From Pipra filicauda (lineage: Eukaryota > Chordata > Aves > Passeriformes > Pipridae): a DNA stretch of 64,000 nt. This document shows, one piece after another, positions 24,940 to 36,842 of this stretch (its first letter is position 1; the number at the start of each line of letters is the position of its first letter). The notes under the pieces are model-generated. The model had not been told where the DNA came from and did no database searches. It saw only the letters and a list, made by a program, of their open reading frames with translations. The stretch is taken from NCBI RefSeq assembly GCF_003945595.2, contig NW_024104532.1, positions 3,161,501-3,225,500 of the forward strand, given 5' to 3'. The position numbers were made by a program, and so were the translations under genes.

Positions 24940-25325
24940 ATCCTGTTGGAGCAAGTCCAGAGGAGGCCACCAAATTGATTAGAGGGGTAGAGAACCTCTG
25001 CTATGAGGGAAGGCTGAGAGAATTTGGATTATTCAACCTGGAAAACAAAATGCTTTGGGGTGACCTAATTGTGACCATCCAATACCGGAAAGGAGCCTAC
25101 AAGAAAAATGGAGAGACTATTTACAAGGGCCTGGAGCGGACAGGACAAGGGAAAACGGCTTCAAACTGACAGAGAGTAGGGTTAGATTGGATATCAGAAT
25201 GAAATTCTCCCCTGTGGGGGTGGAGAGGCCCTGGCACAGGTTGCCCAGAGAAGGTGTGGCTGTCCCATCCCAGGAAGTGTTCAAGGTCAGGTTGGACAGG
25301 GCTTGGAGCGACCTGATGTAGTGGT
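24940..25325 (+). mobile_element. CR1 LINE fragment: ORF2 C-terminus plus start of 3' UTR
   Basis: A sense-strand CR1 copy truncated at both ends. The first ~225 bases encode the C-terminal part of the CR1 ORF2 polyprotein, followed by the 3' blocks 'GATTGGATATCAGAATGAA', 'GGCCCTGGCACAGGTTGCC', 'GAAGTGTTCAAGGTCAGG' and 'GACAGGGCTTGGAGCGACCT'. It stops near 'GATGTAGTGG', before the final ~80 bases of the usual CR1 tail, so the 3' end has been lost after insertion. Confidence 0.9.
24945..25169 (+). pseudogene. CR1 ORF2 (reverse transcriptase) C-terminal remnant
   Basis: Translated in frame, this segment contains EEATKLIRGVENLCYEGRL, then REFGLFNLENKMLWGDLIV. These correspond to the conserved stretch just before the end of CR1 ORF2 (family pattern RRATKL..GLE...[23 protein letters not shown]). 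No catalytic RT residues are included, because the palm domain lies upstream in a full element and is absent. The frame continues past the homology with divergent residues to a stop at 25,169. It also extends 5' to an ATG at 24,777 through non-CR1 DNA, which is probably fortuitous. It is a dead fragment, although it would be an open exon if the acceptor at 24,825 were used. Confidence 0.8.
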
Positions 25326-25329
25326 GCAG

Positions 25330-27655
25330 AGACAAGACAGCTCCTCTGTTTTAAAGAAACTTTGACAAAATGGGCAGCTTTAACTTTTGAGTTAATCAGT
25401 AGCTGAAAGATATTGCTTTGTGAGTGCTCATCATCTGCTTCAGTCTGTGAATTCCTCCATGGGGTAAAGTGTCCCACCTTTATCTGTATCTTCTCTTGGT
25501 AGCAGTGCATTCAGCACAGGAAAATTCCACTAACACTGAAAATACTTCAGTGAAAGCCATGTTAAAGTTTGAGGGGAAAAAACAAGGTTTAGATCTGCAG
25601 AGCAAGCAACTTGATTTACTAATTATGCCCACTGAGGCTTCAGATGAGAAAGCTCTTCACAAGAGTAACATGATTCCTGGGAGTTCTACTTGCACTGACT
25701 GGTGCTCCAGTACAATTTAAAGGTAGCATATTTGGAAGAGATGACAATGGGATAAATTTGTCCTGTACTAGGCAGATGAATTCCTTGTGGTTGGGACTCT
25801 AGTTGAGGTCCTTAATGCATTTGACCCTTCTTTAAAATATACAGCAAGATGATTGCTGACATGTGCAGCACTTAGGGAATTTGCAGTGGAGCTGTTTGAG
25901 GTCCACTTTCATCCAGTTCTGTGGTTGTCACTGCACAGCTGTATTGCATTGGCTGGTCTGGCTGAAGCAGAGACTTTTCAAATGAGAGATAAAGTAGTCA
26001 TTTAAACTTCCCTGAAGTAGGTGGGGAGGTGACTTATAACTGACTGTACTGGAAGGGGATTGCCTTCCCCTTAGAAAAATGTCTGTTTTCATAAAGAAGC
26101 ACTAACAGGAGTGCACCTTTTGGTGCACATCATAGATCAGACTAAAAATACTAAGCTATGCATGTGCTGGAAGATCCTTTTGGAGGGAGCTTTCAATTTG
26201 CAGAAGTGGATTCATCTGGTGTGACAGCTCATTAGATCTAATATTGGGCTTCCTTATAGCTATCACTGGCGAAGGGTCTCCTGTGGCACCGTTCAGCTTA
26301 ATCAAACGCCGACTTCCAAAACAGGCCAGATGTGTCTTCCCTCCCCAGTCAACTTTGTAGATGTCTAAAATTAGACAAATGAGTCCCTACACTATGTGTA
26401 TCTATACTGCCTCTCAGTTGCTGGTGTTAATAAGTTGGCAGCAAGGTGCCCTTGATCCTACTTATCCTGCATTTATAAATAAATATTTGGTGTGTCAGTG
26501 ACTCAGACCCATTGATTTGAGGTAGTTATCTGAGGTTTGAATTGATTTCTTATCCCTGGCTGGTAAATGTTTTTCTAAGACTTGCCAATTTTCTACTGCT
26601 TAGGAAGCTCATCAAAATGTCAAGCTTAGTTTGAGTCCTGAACAGATTGAGAGCAGTTACATCCAGTCCTGTACCCTGCACGAGACCCAGGGCGATGCAG
26701 CCATGAAAACAGCTGGAAACTCACTGAGGTTTAAAAGATGTCCCACCTGATAAACTATCATGGATAACTGCTCTTTGTTCACAGGTCCTCCTGGCAAGAA
26801 TCTTTGCTGTGCCTGAACAACTTGAGATAATAGATTTCATTGTAAATGGGCAGGTGATGTTTCTCCACTGGAGATCGCACTTCTGTGCAGCTCCGCTGTT
26901 CACTTACTGTAAACTGAACCAAAAAATGTTTACATACAGAAATGGAGGGAGGAAAGTTTGTAACTGCTGTCTTTTCTTTTTATTGCAAGCCTTAATCTGA
27001 TTGAATAGCTGCCTATCACTCAGCTATCAAGTTTAATGATGAAGAAAGGAATAGAAATGTGCTTTTGGCTGGGCTCCTTATCCAAATGCTGTGATCTTTG
27101 TCAAGAAGATTGACAAAGCTTGTATTCACGGGATTTATTTATGCAGGCTGATATGTACAGTTTGGGGACAAGCTGCTTCTAATGCCACTTCCTTGGAGTC
27201 AGATATCAGGGAAATGTGCTGTTGTGGACTGGAATACTGACACACTGTCCATCTTGTCATCTTGAATATTCCTCCCCCGAATTAGCTCCAAATGAGATAC
27301 AGCAGGGAGCTCTGCTCTTGTGTCTGTACATGGGCTGTGCTGTGGTCTCTTGAACTGAAGAGATGACCACTCTCAAGCAGAAGGTGTTGTTGAAGCAACT
27401 GACCCGATATTGTTCTAAAACCTGATGCTGTTTCAGGCTGGCCACCACAACCCAGGAGTTCAAAGGCTAGAAGGAGTTAACAGCAGCCTGACACCTTGTT
27501 TCAGGATCAATGGATTTTAGAAAAAATAGAGTACCAGGAAACCAGAGAGTGCATAAATCAACCAAACAAGGGCAAGTCAGTTGCCCTGGAAGCCTCCCTC
27601 CTACTGAGCAGGGAGTAGGAGGTTTGAAATGGTAGACTTCAAACTTGCCTTGGTA
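25330..27655. other. Non-genic sequence
   Basis: No gene is supported. A CpG-retaining patch lies at 26.22-26.34 kb and a small 7-bp hairpin (GTGCACC..GGTGCAC) near 26.11 kb. G/T lean continues by eye. Confidence 0.5.
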
Positions 27656-27660
27656 AATTT

Positions 27661-27765
27661 TCACAGAATCCCAGAATATTCTGAGTTGGACAGGACCCAC
27701 AAGGGTCATTAATTCCTATCTTGCAGAGGAGCATCACTGAATGACAGCATGGTCTGCCTCTAAAG
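27661..27765 (-). mobile_element. CR1 LINE 3' end (CR1-J-like)
   Basis: Antisense copy. It opens with 'TCACAGAATCCCAGAATATT' (terminal repeat), followed by 'CTGAGTTGGACAGGACCCAC' and 'AAGGGTCATTAA'. After about 27,715 the match becomes loose, and the inner boundary is uncertain. Confidence 0.8.
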
Positions 27766-28994
27766 ATCTTTGTGAATGGCAGCTGCCCACAGTTACTTCC
27801 AGAACTGCTTAGTCCCATCCAGAACTTAACGTGGCTGTCTGTAGACAGGCCTTGCTGTAGCTGATTTGTGCTAAGCAGATGGGCAATGTTCAGGCTGTGG
27901 GGCATAAGGGCTGACTAACAAACAGTTGTGTTCTGTGAGAAGGGATGATTTAAGTTTAAAGCAAAAGGGATTTTCTGGTTAACTCACAAACAAATGATTT
28001 CCATATTTAAGTTCAAACTTTGCCCAGTGCCACCTAAATACATTTTATATCCACCCTAATATGCATGAATAAACATAAATTGTTGAAAGACCTCTCTTCA
28101 AAGCATGACAACAGCTTAATGTATTCATTTTGCTATTAGTGTAAATATGAGAATAAACTCCCATCTCTCCCTTGATTTCCCTGTCCCCCAAGGTTTATAA
28201 TGTCTCTATTAGCAATAGCTGTAGTTAAGCTAATGAAACCCACCAGCAGAAACTCCAAACCAAATCACCCACACTAAGCGACCCTGTGATATTTCTTGGC
28301 CCTTGAATATTCCCCTGCTAAATTATAACTGGAGACTTCTCACAACAGCTACCATCAGGAGCAAGTTATTGCTAATGGAAACAGAATTCCTTACTCCAAG
28401 CCCATCAAGATTCAGCTGCAGGCCAATGCTACTGCTGAGCACAAAGCTTCTCACTTCCAGCCTGGCCATTAACAGGACTTGGTCCGTGTTGGCAAGGTAC
28501 AGTGGTGTCCAGACCAGCCACTGTGACATACCACTCAGAAAATAAGTTCATTGACCTAAATTGGTTAGATACCAAATTGAGCAGCTCAGAAAAGGAGCAG
28601 GGAGGCAGAGAGTGGTTTCGTTATGGCCCCGTGGAAGCAAATTGAGTTCAGTCTCAGTAGGTAACCCTAGATCTAATGCTCTGGATTATTTTGTTTATTT
28701 TGCTGGAGGGAAGTGCTTTACCCTCAACTGGCCACTAATAAGGTTTAAAGAGCCAATTTTATTAGTTACTCAGCTCCACACTTTTCCCCCCTCTTGCAAG
28801 GTATTTTAAATAATATGAATCAACATTCAACTTGAAAACATTAAAATACCAGGCAGGGAAATCTCAAATAAGTGCATGAAAGGACATAAAAAGTAGGTTC
28901 AATTTAACTGAAAAATGCATTACCCATGTAAGTCCTAAATAATTGCTGAGTGTGGAAAGGCCGATAAAAACAAACAAATCAATAGAATTAATTA

Positions 28995-29160
28995 ACTGGG
29001 AGGCAGTGTGGTCTAACAGAAAGACCACAAGGATGGGAAGGAATCCCCTTGTGATTTCAGCCTGTACTCCAGCACTGAGTAACTAGGTATTTAGCCTTCA
29101 GTTCCTTTTTGAAGCTGTCTGAAGGATTTAGGTGCTCACATCAATAGGACTGAAATCCTA
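28995..29160 (+). mobile_element. MIR/CORE-like SINE relic
   Basis: The head 'GGCAGTGTGGTCTAACAGAA' followed by 'AGACCACAAGGATGGGAAGG', and the later 'CTCCAGCACTGAGTAACTAG' and 'TTCAGTTCC', follow the order of a tRNA-derived MIR-type SINE: head, B-box region, 'gctctgccact' and '...cctcagtttcc'. The boxes are degraded, as expected of a copy older than birds. The 3' limit is uncertain. Confidence 0.6.
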
Positions 29161-31762
29161 ATATGCCTTTCCTTTGTGTGTCTGCACCACGTAGCAGTAT
29201 CACTTAATCATTGTGCTTCCAAAGTGTGCTCAAGGCAGGCAGTGAAAAATCAAAGACATCAAGGGCTAAGAGTTTGAACTGTTCTGTTGAAGGCAATGAC
29301 AAGCCCCCACCTCCCCACTAAAAATGTGCAGGATTTAGTTCAGCCTTCAGCTCTGCAAAAACTAATGATCTTCAAAATTACTGTTCCTTGGTTCACAGTT
29401 TCTACCAAGAAATGCAGGAAGTTGCAGGGAAATCCTGGTATCCTGTAGGATGTAATGCTCTGCATTTCATCTCCATGAATGTGTCCAGTTTCTATAAGGT
29501 TGGCAAGGCAGTCCTGAAATAATCACAATCCCTCCCTCCCAAAGCCTGTCCAGCATCAACAGAACAACTTGTTGCATCCCAGGCATGAGACTGCTTTTGT
29601 AGAGGGCACAGACATCCAGGGGAAGTGGCATCATAGCTGAGATAAAAGCTGCTAGAGACTTGCCTTTTATGTTATTGTTTGGGGTTTTTTCCCTGTAAGT
29701 TTGACTGAATTTTCATCTGGGTTTTAAAGCCTTTGCAGCTTTAGGCATAAACTTCCAGGGAATATAAAAGCATGACCTGTAGTAGTGGTACAACTAAGAA
29801 CCAGCCTGGTGAAAATCTCATCTAAGCACTGTCCCATATCTAGCCTTCTTTCAATCTAGTCTGTTAAAGCAGCCCTGCTTCCTCTCCACCAGTAAATCCA
29901 TTTCCCAAGTGCTGTATTCTTCATGTTGCTTATTTAGCTTAGCTCAAAATGCAGTTTTCCCTGAGCTTGGATCACAGTTTAAGGTCTAACTCTGCTGGGC
30001 AAATCTACAGTGCTATAATGTCTTCTAATGCATTTCAAAGTGCAGATACGGAGCCAAGGTCTGGCAGAGGCTGCAAGTGACTGAGCCCATAAAGCAGCAG
30101 ACAATTTGCAAGCCCGGTAGTAGATTACTCCTAATTAATCATCCCAAGATACCTGATCTACAGTATAAATTGTGTATTTGTGACAGTCCCTTGACATTAT
30201 GGACATTTTTTACTTGTCACCCCTTTGCACTTTGATAAATAATCCATCATCAACCATTCTAACTTGACCCCAGTGGGCTGATTTATTTCTGCAAAGAAGC
30301 TTCACATTTCATCTCTGCCTTATTCTGCCTTTCTTTTTTTTTCCCTAGAAAATAAGCACAGACTTCTTCTGCTGGCAGACAGCAGGACAAATCTAGAGCA
30401 GTCCTGGCTGGACAGGGGTGATACCAAGACCACCACTGGGCTCTGCAGTCAGGGCAATAATTTTGACAAAGTTTTCTTTCCTGAGCCATTCCAGACCTAA
30501 ACAGGCAGTCACGTGCCAGCTTGGACACAGTTCCTCTAGTTCCCTTTTGCCTTGGTGACACTTTGCCTGTCCAATTGCCCTGCCCCAGTCCATGCGTGAG
30601 CTGAAGGACAGTCAAATGCATTTTGATTAAAAACTTCAGTTATCTGAGCTAAAGATCAAAGGTAAATTTGCTTGAAGCACGGAGTTGTCAATCTTGAAAA
30701 AGAACTATATTAGCATCAACAATGGGATTAATTAGTCTCTAAACCTTTCAAACACAAAAATACAGCCAGTTCACTGTAATTTCAGCTTTCCTTATTCCTT
30801 CCCAATGCCTTCCCAATCCTGCACCCCCTCTGGAAAAGGGACTCTATTTTCATATCAACTTGAGCTCTATTTTGAGCGAAGGGAAGGAATAGGTAAGCAG
30901 GCTGAGCAACCAGGCTGTGTAAAGCACAGATAACAGAACAAGCTTTCAACAGTTTCCTTTCAAGCTTTTGTGGAAACCAGAGATAACAGCTGAGCAAACT
31001 CTTTGTAGGAAATTTGTAGCACACAGGAATGGAGTGTGCTGGTTGTCTGTGATGGGATGTCAGGAGAGGGGCTCCCTGGGTGAATGTGCCCATAATAGAC
31101 CAGGTTATCCAGTCAGCTTTGCCTTGGTTTGGATTCTTTCCCGTGAGTGGTTTCCCAAATACAATTTCTTCAAAGATTTTACTTATGCATGTCATTCATC
31201 AATCAGCTATAGCAGTTATCTAAAATAGCTACTGAACTACAAATTAACTATTTTATAGCCAAAGTGTCAGTTAACTTGGGTGTCTATGTAAAGCCACACA
31301 ATTTCCCCTCCTCCAATTTTTCTAAGGTTTGTGATGAAAACTGTCATTTATTAAAAGAACAGTCACTCCTGAGTGTTCTCCAATACTGAATGCTTGCATG
31401 CATGAGGCAGGAGCTTGACACCCAAGTTTTACACACTCCCACACAGATGAATGGTGTGAACTAGAAAATAGACACACTTGTGTGCAGGATTGGCCCAGTT
31501 TTAACTGTGAAACACAGGAGTCAGATTTGTGTCTGAATGTGCAATATGAACAGTAGTATTTTCTGTCATTCAGTAAAATTAACTTTATCCAGGCAATGAA
31601 TTTAAGGGGCAGGGAGTAGGGATTAGAGGTTTTTCTTGGAGGAAGGAGAGGGGAGATGGAAGTGATATGGGAGATGCCTGTCCTATCTCTAAAAAAATGT
31701 TAAAAAATGTGGTTTGACTTCCCCCTTCAAAATACATCTTCCCATGAGACCTATGTAATATA

Positions 31763-31835
31763 CAGAGGAGTGGCACAACGGATGGTCATCTCAGAGACAT
31801 CTGTTCAGATCTTAGCCTCAAATCACAAATAAAAA
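31763..31835 (+). mobile_element. Possible tRNA-derived SINE head
   Basis: TGGCACAACGG (31771-31781) fits the pol III A-box pattern TRGYNNARNNG. GTTCAGATCT (31803-31812) is a damaged B box (two bases off GTTCGANTCY). The wording 'GGATGGTCATCTCAGA' resembles the D arm of a tRNA-Arg. A-to-B spacing is about 31 bases, shorter than a tRNA, so an internal deletion must be assumed. A following A8 run could be a tail remnant. Confidence 0.35.
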
Positions 31836-32860
31836 AAATCTTGTTATGTTATCCCAGTACCTGTGTGTGCTTCATAAAACCAGTGGATGACTTGCAGTCT
31901 GTTCAAGCAACCCTTGTGCCTGCGGTGAGGGAGGGCAGAATTAGGGCAGGTATGATAACATCTGCTATATGCTGGCAGAGCTGATGCTATTTACTTGCTG
32001 GTAGACCCTTGACATGGATAAATATTCTTCTATTGCTTGCTTTTTGGAGACTAATACTGCAGCTTTTCCTTTAGCCATTTTTTGTGCAGCCTGAAAGACC
32101 TCAATACCTCAAAAACCTCCTTCCCTTTGCTTTTAGGGCCTTCATCAGAGCATAGAGGCATAAGCCTTGTTTTCAGAGAAACTGGTTAAGAGACAAAGGA
32201 AATAAGCTTTAAGGAAACTAGCTAAATACAAAGTCCAAAATTTTAGAGCTTCAGAAATATGAAAGGGTAGTGAAATGCATTTCTAAAGGTTATACTAGTA
32301 ACATTAAAGGAAATGCAAACTGACTACTGAATATTACTTTTTCACTTGATGTCAAAATTTCTGTATTAGAACTGAAGTAACTTTAACATCAGTGCCCATA
32401 TTAAGCACAATTTTGGTGACTGTGGCTTTTACTCACTGTACTTGGAAGCTTTAGAATTTACAAGTGGCTTTTTTATAGAACAACCACGTTCATTCTCTCT
32501 TCATACTTCCACCTAACTCCCAAACAGACACTGATGGTGAGTGCAGGGCAGAGATTTGTGTGAAGATCCACATTCTGGCTTAAGCCAGCTTTGACCTGGA
32601 AAGGGGGGTTATTTTATTCATGAGAAACAAATACCATGCAGCAGTAAAGCTGTCAAATGCAAACTGCTGCTTTCCCTATTTGTCCTGCTCTGTTCAAAGG
32701 TCCTTTCTATAGTGCTGACTTTTGCCACGTCTGTGAGTGGCATCAATACTGAACTTGGTCTTGCCACCCTTAAATATTAATATTCTTAAGGAGGAAGGCA
32801 GGTGTAATTCTGTGCCACTGTAAGTAAGTGTAAGCACAAACAAGTTTATTCCCATTAGAT

Positions 32861-32890
32861 AAAACACTTAAGTTCATTCTTAAGTGTTTT
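32861..32890. repeat. Perfect 12-bp inverted repeat (6-nt loop)
   Basis: AAAACACTTAAG and CTTAAGTGTTTT are perfect complements separated by TTCATT. It is the longest perfect short-loop hairpin I found. The surrounding DNA repeats the related word TAAGTAAGTGTAAG just upstream. Confidence 0.9.
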
Positions 32891-34410
32891 GTTTAATGAA
32901 CCCTAATCACCTTGCAAAAGCCTCCTGTGTATACTTGGGTGAGCCAAAAATAAATCCAGTGTGTCTGGGTTCTTAGCAGTATCTCCCAGCAGATACTGCA
33001 GTTTCGTGAGTTCCCTTTAAAGCAGGTGCTTTGAGCTGTATTTCTCACTGCTGATTCTCTGCTGGTTTTACAGTCTGTGCTCAATAACTGACCATGGAAT
33101 TAGATGTGTCGTCAGTTCACCAAAGGCTGTTCTGCACCTCATAAAATATCAGCCTCCTGTTTAAAGTATTTTATGCAGAATGATTTGTATGGAAGCAGTA
33201 ACCTTGTAACCCTGAATGCTGAAAAAGGCAAAGGAAGCAGAAAGCCAGTCAAATGTGTGTAAAACACCCCTGCAACTATGTGCCCTTGTTGCTCAGATGC
33301 ACATGAGCTGCTCGTGAGAACCAGGTGTCACTCAGGTGCCCAGACTAGCCCTCCATTCCAAGATCTCTTGAGATTTCATGCACACAATACAAAGATTTGA
33401 AAGGATTTGTTTTCATTACATTTTAAATACTTAGTATGGAAAGGTCATCTTGAACCATGACAGAGCTTACAAACTTAAGAAAAATATCTCCAGCTAAGTG
33501 ATTAACATGTGCTGAGCCCCGTAGAGAAGATCCCATACCCAAGCTCTGGAAGCTGAGGAACACCTTGGTTCCTCTGCAAAAGAGAACAAGGCTGTTAGCT
33601 TCTGCACTGAACTTGTCTGATATCCCAGGGAAGCCTTTTTATCTTCTCAGTAGTTCAAAGTTACTTTAGATCCAGGGGGAGGAGGAGGAAGCAAATGAAG
33701 TGATATAAAGGATACAGTGATATGATTCAAAGGGCAGGCTAAGAGCTCTTGCAGTAACATTTGGGATCACATGACCTGGGCAGGACTCTCTGTCCTTCTG
33801 TTAGTTCAATCTGCTCTTTGGTCCTGACCCAGCACAAGGAGAATTTCACCTGTGAGGATGGATAAGAGTGAGAGTATCTTAGATACTGCTGTGGACTTAA
33901 ATTAAACCTGATATTAAGGGTCAAGTGAGAGCCCCTCTGAAAAGGTGACCACACTGGGACCTAAGTGATGGGCAGAACAGGGATTTCTCAGCAGAGCCTG
34001 GGGCAAGTGGGGTTTTGGTTAACCTCTGCTAATCATGCATTTTTGGCCTCAGCTCCCATGTTCTGATGCCTGCCTGGAAAAGCTATGCCAATCCAAGTTT
34101 CAGTGAGGAAGTCTCCTACTGACCCTCACTGGTGTTTTTGAAATCTGTGTGGAAGCTCCTTGGTACAGTGGAAACATCTGTGTACTTGTAGCTACTGCAA
34201 AGGGCTGAAGGACTCCTAGTTTTTCTGTCACTATTTCAGTGCTGATTCAATCAGAGGCTGGGCTGTAACACACTTAGTCCAGTCCCCAGCCTCTGAAACT
34301 CGAGGTGGCTGAGTGTGCTCAGAGTTGGCCAGAATACCCTTGGCCCCTGGGCCCGCATAGACATGGCTGTCCCATCTAACTTCTTTGGAAAGCATTTGTA
34401 TTTGCATATT

Positions 34411-34424
34411 AAAAAAAAAAAAAA
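34411..34424. repeat. A14 homopolymer
   Basis: Fourteen A after TTTGCATATT. No retrogene body is seen upstream. Confidence 0.85.
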
Positions 34425-35070
34425 GTGGTTAATGGGAGTGACAGATACTTATTACTTCTCATTTCAAACACAGGACTAATTGTCTCCCATTCCTAGTAAG
34501 CAATTTAAAGAAATGCTTGTGTAGGAAGAATTAGATAATGAAGCTCTTTTCATCTGACACTTACATGTAATTTACTTTTAAATCAACTCCCCTGGGAGGT
34601 GGCACAAGCTGTGATAGTGCAGAGAATATTTTAATGGTTTTGGCAAGAAGTCAAAGCAGAAAACTTTCTGTTTTAATCCCAGGATGCCAGTGGTTAATAT
34701 TTCAAAACAACAGGGGGTTGTGGTGGTGGGGATGTTAAATGCAATGTAGCAAACTGAGGTCACTGTGATCAAAAGGAGCTGGTGGGGACAGATTTGAACA
34801 TCTTAAACACCTGCTTATTATGTTCTTTTAGTGTTGTTAATAAAAAAAAAATACCACTAACTTGAAGATATAGGAGGGGCTGGCTATTGGTTGGCTCTAT
34901 CCCAGCTCTAGGAGGAAAGAAAACATATCAATACATATGTTATTGCTTTGCCATATTTCTTTTATGAACATATATTCTTACAGAATGCTATTAGAGAGGG
35001 CAACAGTCCTTTATTGCTGCTTAGGCCAAGCTGGGATTTAAGGAGAGTAGCTGTTGATAATAAACAGTAC

Positions 35071-35269
35071 AATTCTTCACTCTGAGGGTGGTGAGGTCCT
35101 GGCACAGGTTGCCCAGGGAAGCCGTGGCTGCCCCATCCCTGGAAGTGTCCAAGGCCAGGTTGGACAGGGCTTGGAGCAACCTGGTCTAGTGGAAGGTGTC
35201 CCTGTCCATGGCAGGTGGAAGCAGATGGTCTTTAAGGTCCCTACCAACCCAAAGCATTCTATGATTCTA
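35071..35269 (+). mobile_element. CR1 LINE 3' end, nearly complete tail
   Basis: One of the best preserved CR1 tails in the window. It contains 'AATTCTTCACTCTGAGGGTG', 'GTCCTGGCACAGGTTGCCC', 'CCATCCCTGGAAGTGTCC', 'GGACAGGGCTTGGAGCAACC', 'GGAAGGTGTCCCTGTCCATG' and a terminal 'ATTCTATGATTCTA', i.e. the CR1 terminal octamer-type repeat. It carries few substitutions against my remembered consensus and is 5'-truncated without coding capacity. Confidence 0.92.
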
Positions 35270-36842
35270 ACATGAAAGTACCATCACTTTGTTTGTCTTT
35301 ACAGGTAGATTAAACATTTATCCTGTGTTAAAAGACACTTAAGCATTGTCCAGATGAACTGGAGTACCAATTGCTATTTCTCATGCTGAAGCAACAATAA
35401 TAAGTAACAATAAGCAATAGAAGAATAATCTCATTTGTCTTCAGAGGTCCAGGGGTCCCTTGTAGGGGATTGAAAGAGATGGACCTGGTCCTTAGTGCAG
35501 ACTTCGAAGAGAGAATGCACATGCTGCAAAGGCTCTTGTGTTGGATGTCTTCTGTGTCCAAAGATATTTCACTAAGAAATGCTTGGTCAGTTCTAGCTTA
35601 TTAATGTTTCCTGGTAGTGAAGCACAAGCAATGGGAATTAGTCTCTAAAACTGTACAGTGCTGTGTCCCTTTGCTACAGAGCTCTACACAGGCTCTTAAA
35701 TCAGCCTAATTTCATTCAAGTCTTACTCTGCAGCTGCTGTTAAATTGAGTCCCTGAAGAGAATATAAGTTTTGGAGGCATAAAAGGGCAGAAGAGTGAAT
35801 GTTTCTTTAATTGTTTTTATCCACCACTCAGAGTCACTAGAGTAGAGGAGTAATTAGGGAATTGTGGTATATTTCAGTAAAAGCACCACTTCCCTCCCTT
35901 CCCTCTCCTTTTTTGTGGAAACCATATTTCAGGGTTTGTCACATTTATAAGCCCTAGCAAGAACCTCATATGCAATAATCCCAACCTAATCATATTTTAA
36001 CTAAGCCCTTTCTGCTGAGATTTATGGTGACTGAAAAAACTCAATAGTAAATAACCTTAATAGCAAGCACAGTGAGACATCAGGTCTGTACTCCGTGACT
36101 TTTTTAGTTAGCACCCTTTTTGCAGCTGGCCTGGGAATAATTGGTTCTTTCTTTGCTGTTCCCCAGGAGGTGAAGTTCCCACTGCACTGCTGTAAACAGA
36201 ATTGCTTTGGGATCCTTAAACCACATGCCTTGCTTTCATCACAGCAGGGAGGAGTGCCAGCATCACCCTGAAAGAACAGACTCTACCAAAGGTCTGAAGG
36301 GTACAACTCATCTGGCCATTCCCCACAGGCAGAAACTGCACAGGGAATGGGAGGGAGAACAATTCTGGCAGCCTGATGGATTCACTGTACAATCACTGGG
36401 GCTCAATGCATGGAGCTGATATAAACACTCTTCAAGTGTGTGTTTTAGGAGGAAAAATGCCTCCATGAATCTGAATTCTGCAGCATGTTTGACTGAAGTG
36501 ATCGAGTAAAAATTTACATTGACTCAGAAAAAAAGTATTTTCATTTGTCCATCACAGCTTTGGACAACTGTTCTTTGTCCAACAGCCTTGCCTGGGAGGG
36601 CAAGCTGCAGGGATGAGGGAATGAGTGGGGGGGGAAAATCCATGGGTAATGCAGGGACATGAAGGGACTGCCAGTGACCTTTACTTTCCCAGGATGAGAA
36701 GGAATGTAGCCATAAGTAAACAGATCTAAATACAACTTTTGGCATCGTGTAGTTCTACTTGCAGAACATATGTTCTGCGTGCATCGCTCCAGGCAACTTA
36801 AGCATGTGGATGTTATTTTGTCTTCCTATTTAATGCACGCTC

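Larger units (their letters stand above)
17333..24940 (+). other. Putative intron or non-genic DNA, G/T-leaning
   Basis: No gene or transposon is recognised in this 7.6 kb. By eye, long stretches (for example 17.34-17.56, 18.2-18.5 and 20.35-20.65 kb) carry more G and T than C and A on the + strand. That is the bias seen in transcribed vertebrate introns, and it agrees with the direction of the candidate promoter at 17.2 kb. It also holds a T16 run at 21.35 kb, a 10-bp hairpin at 21.9 kb and a GGAATT-rich patch at 22.75 kb. Confidence 0.4.
27770..35068. other. Non-genic sequence with two SINE-like relics
   Basis: No gene is supported. AT-rich DNA at 28.04-28.32 kb is enhancer-like in texture. 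SINE-like pieces lie at 29.0 and 31.8 kb, a 12-bp perfect hairpin at 32.87 kb and an A14 run at 34.41 kb. A TTTTTTTTTCCCTAG acceptor-like tract near 30.35 kb has no supporting exon. Confidence 0.5.

Noticed and set aside
25121..25510. 129-codon minus-strand frame
   Set aside because: It is the antisense shadow of the CR1 tail at 24.94-25.33 kb. Similar antisense frames recur over other CR1 tails (45915-46163, 48553-48735, 49950-50195).
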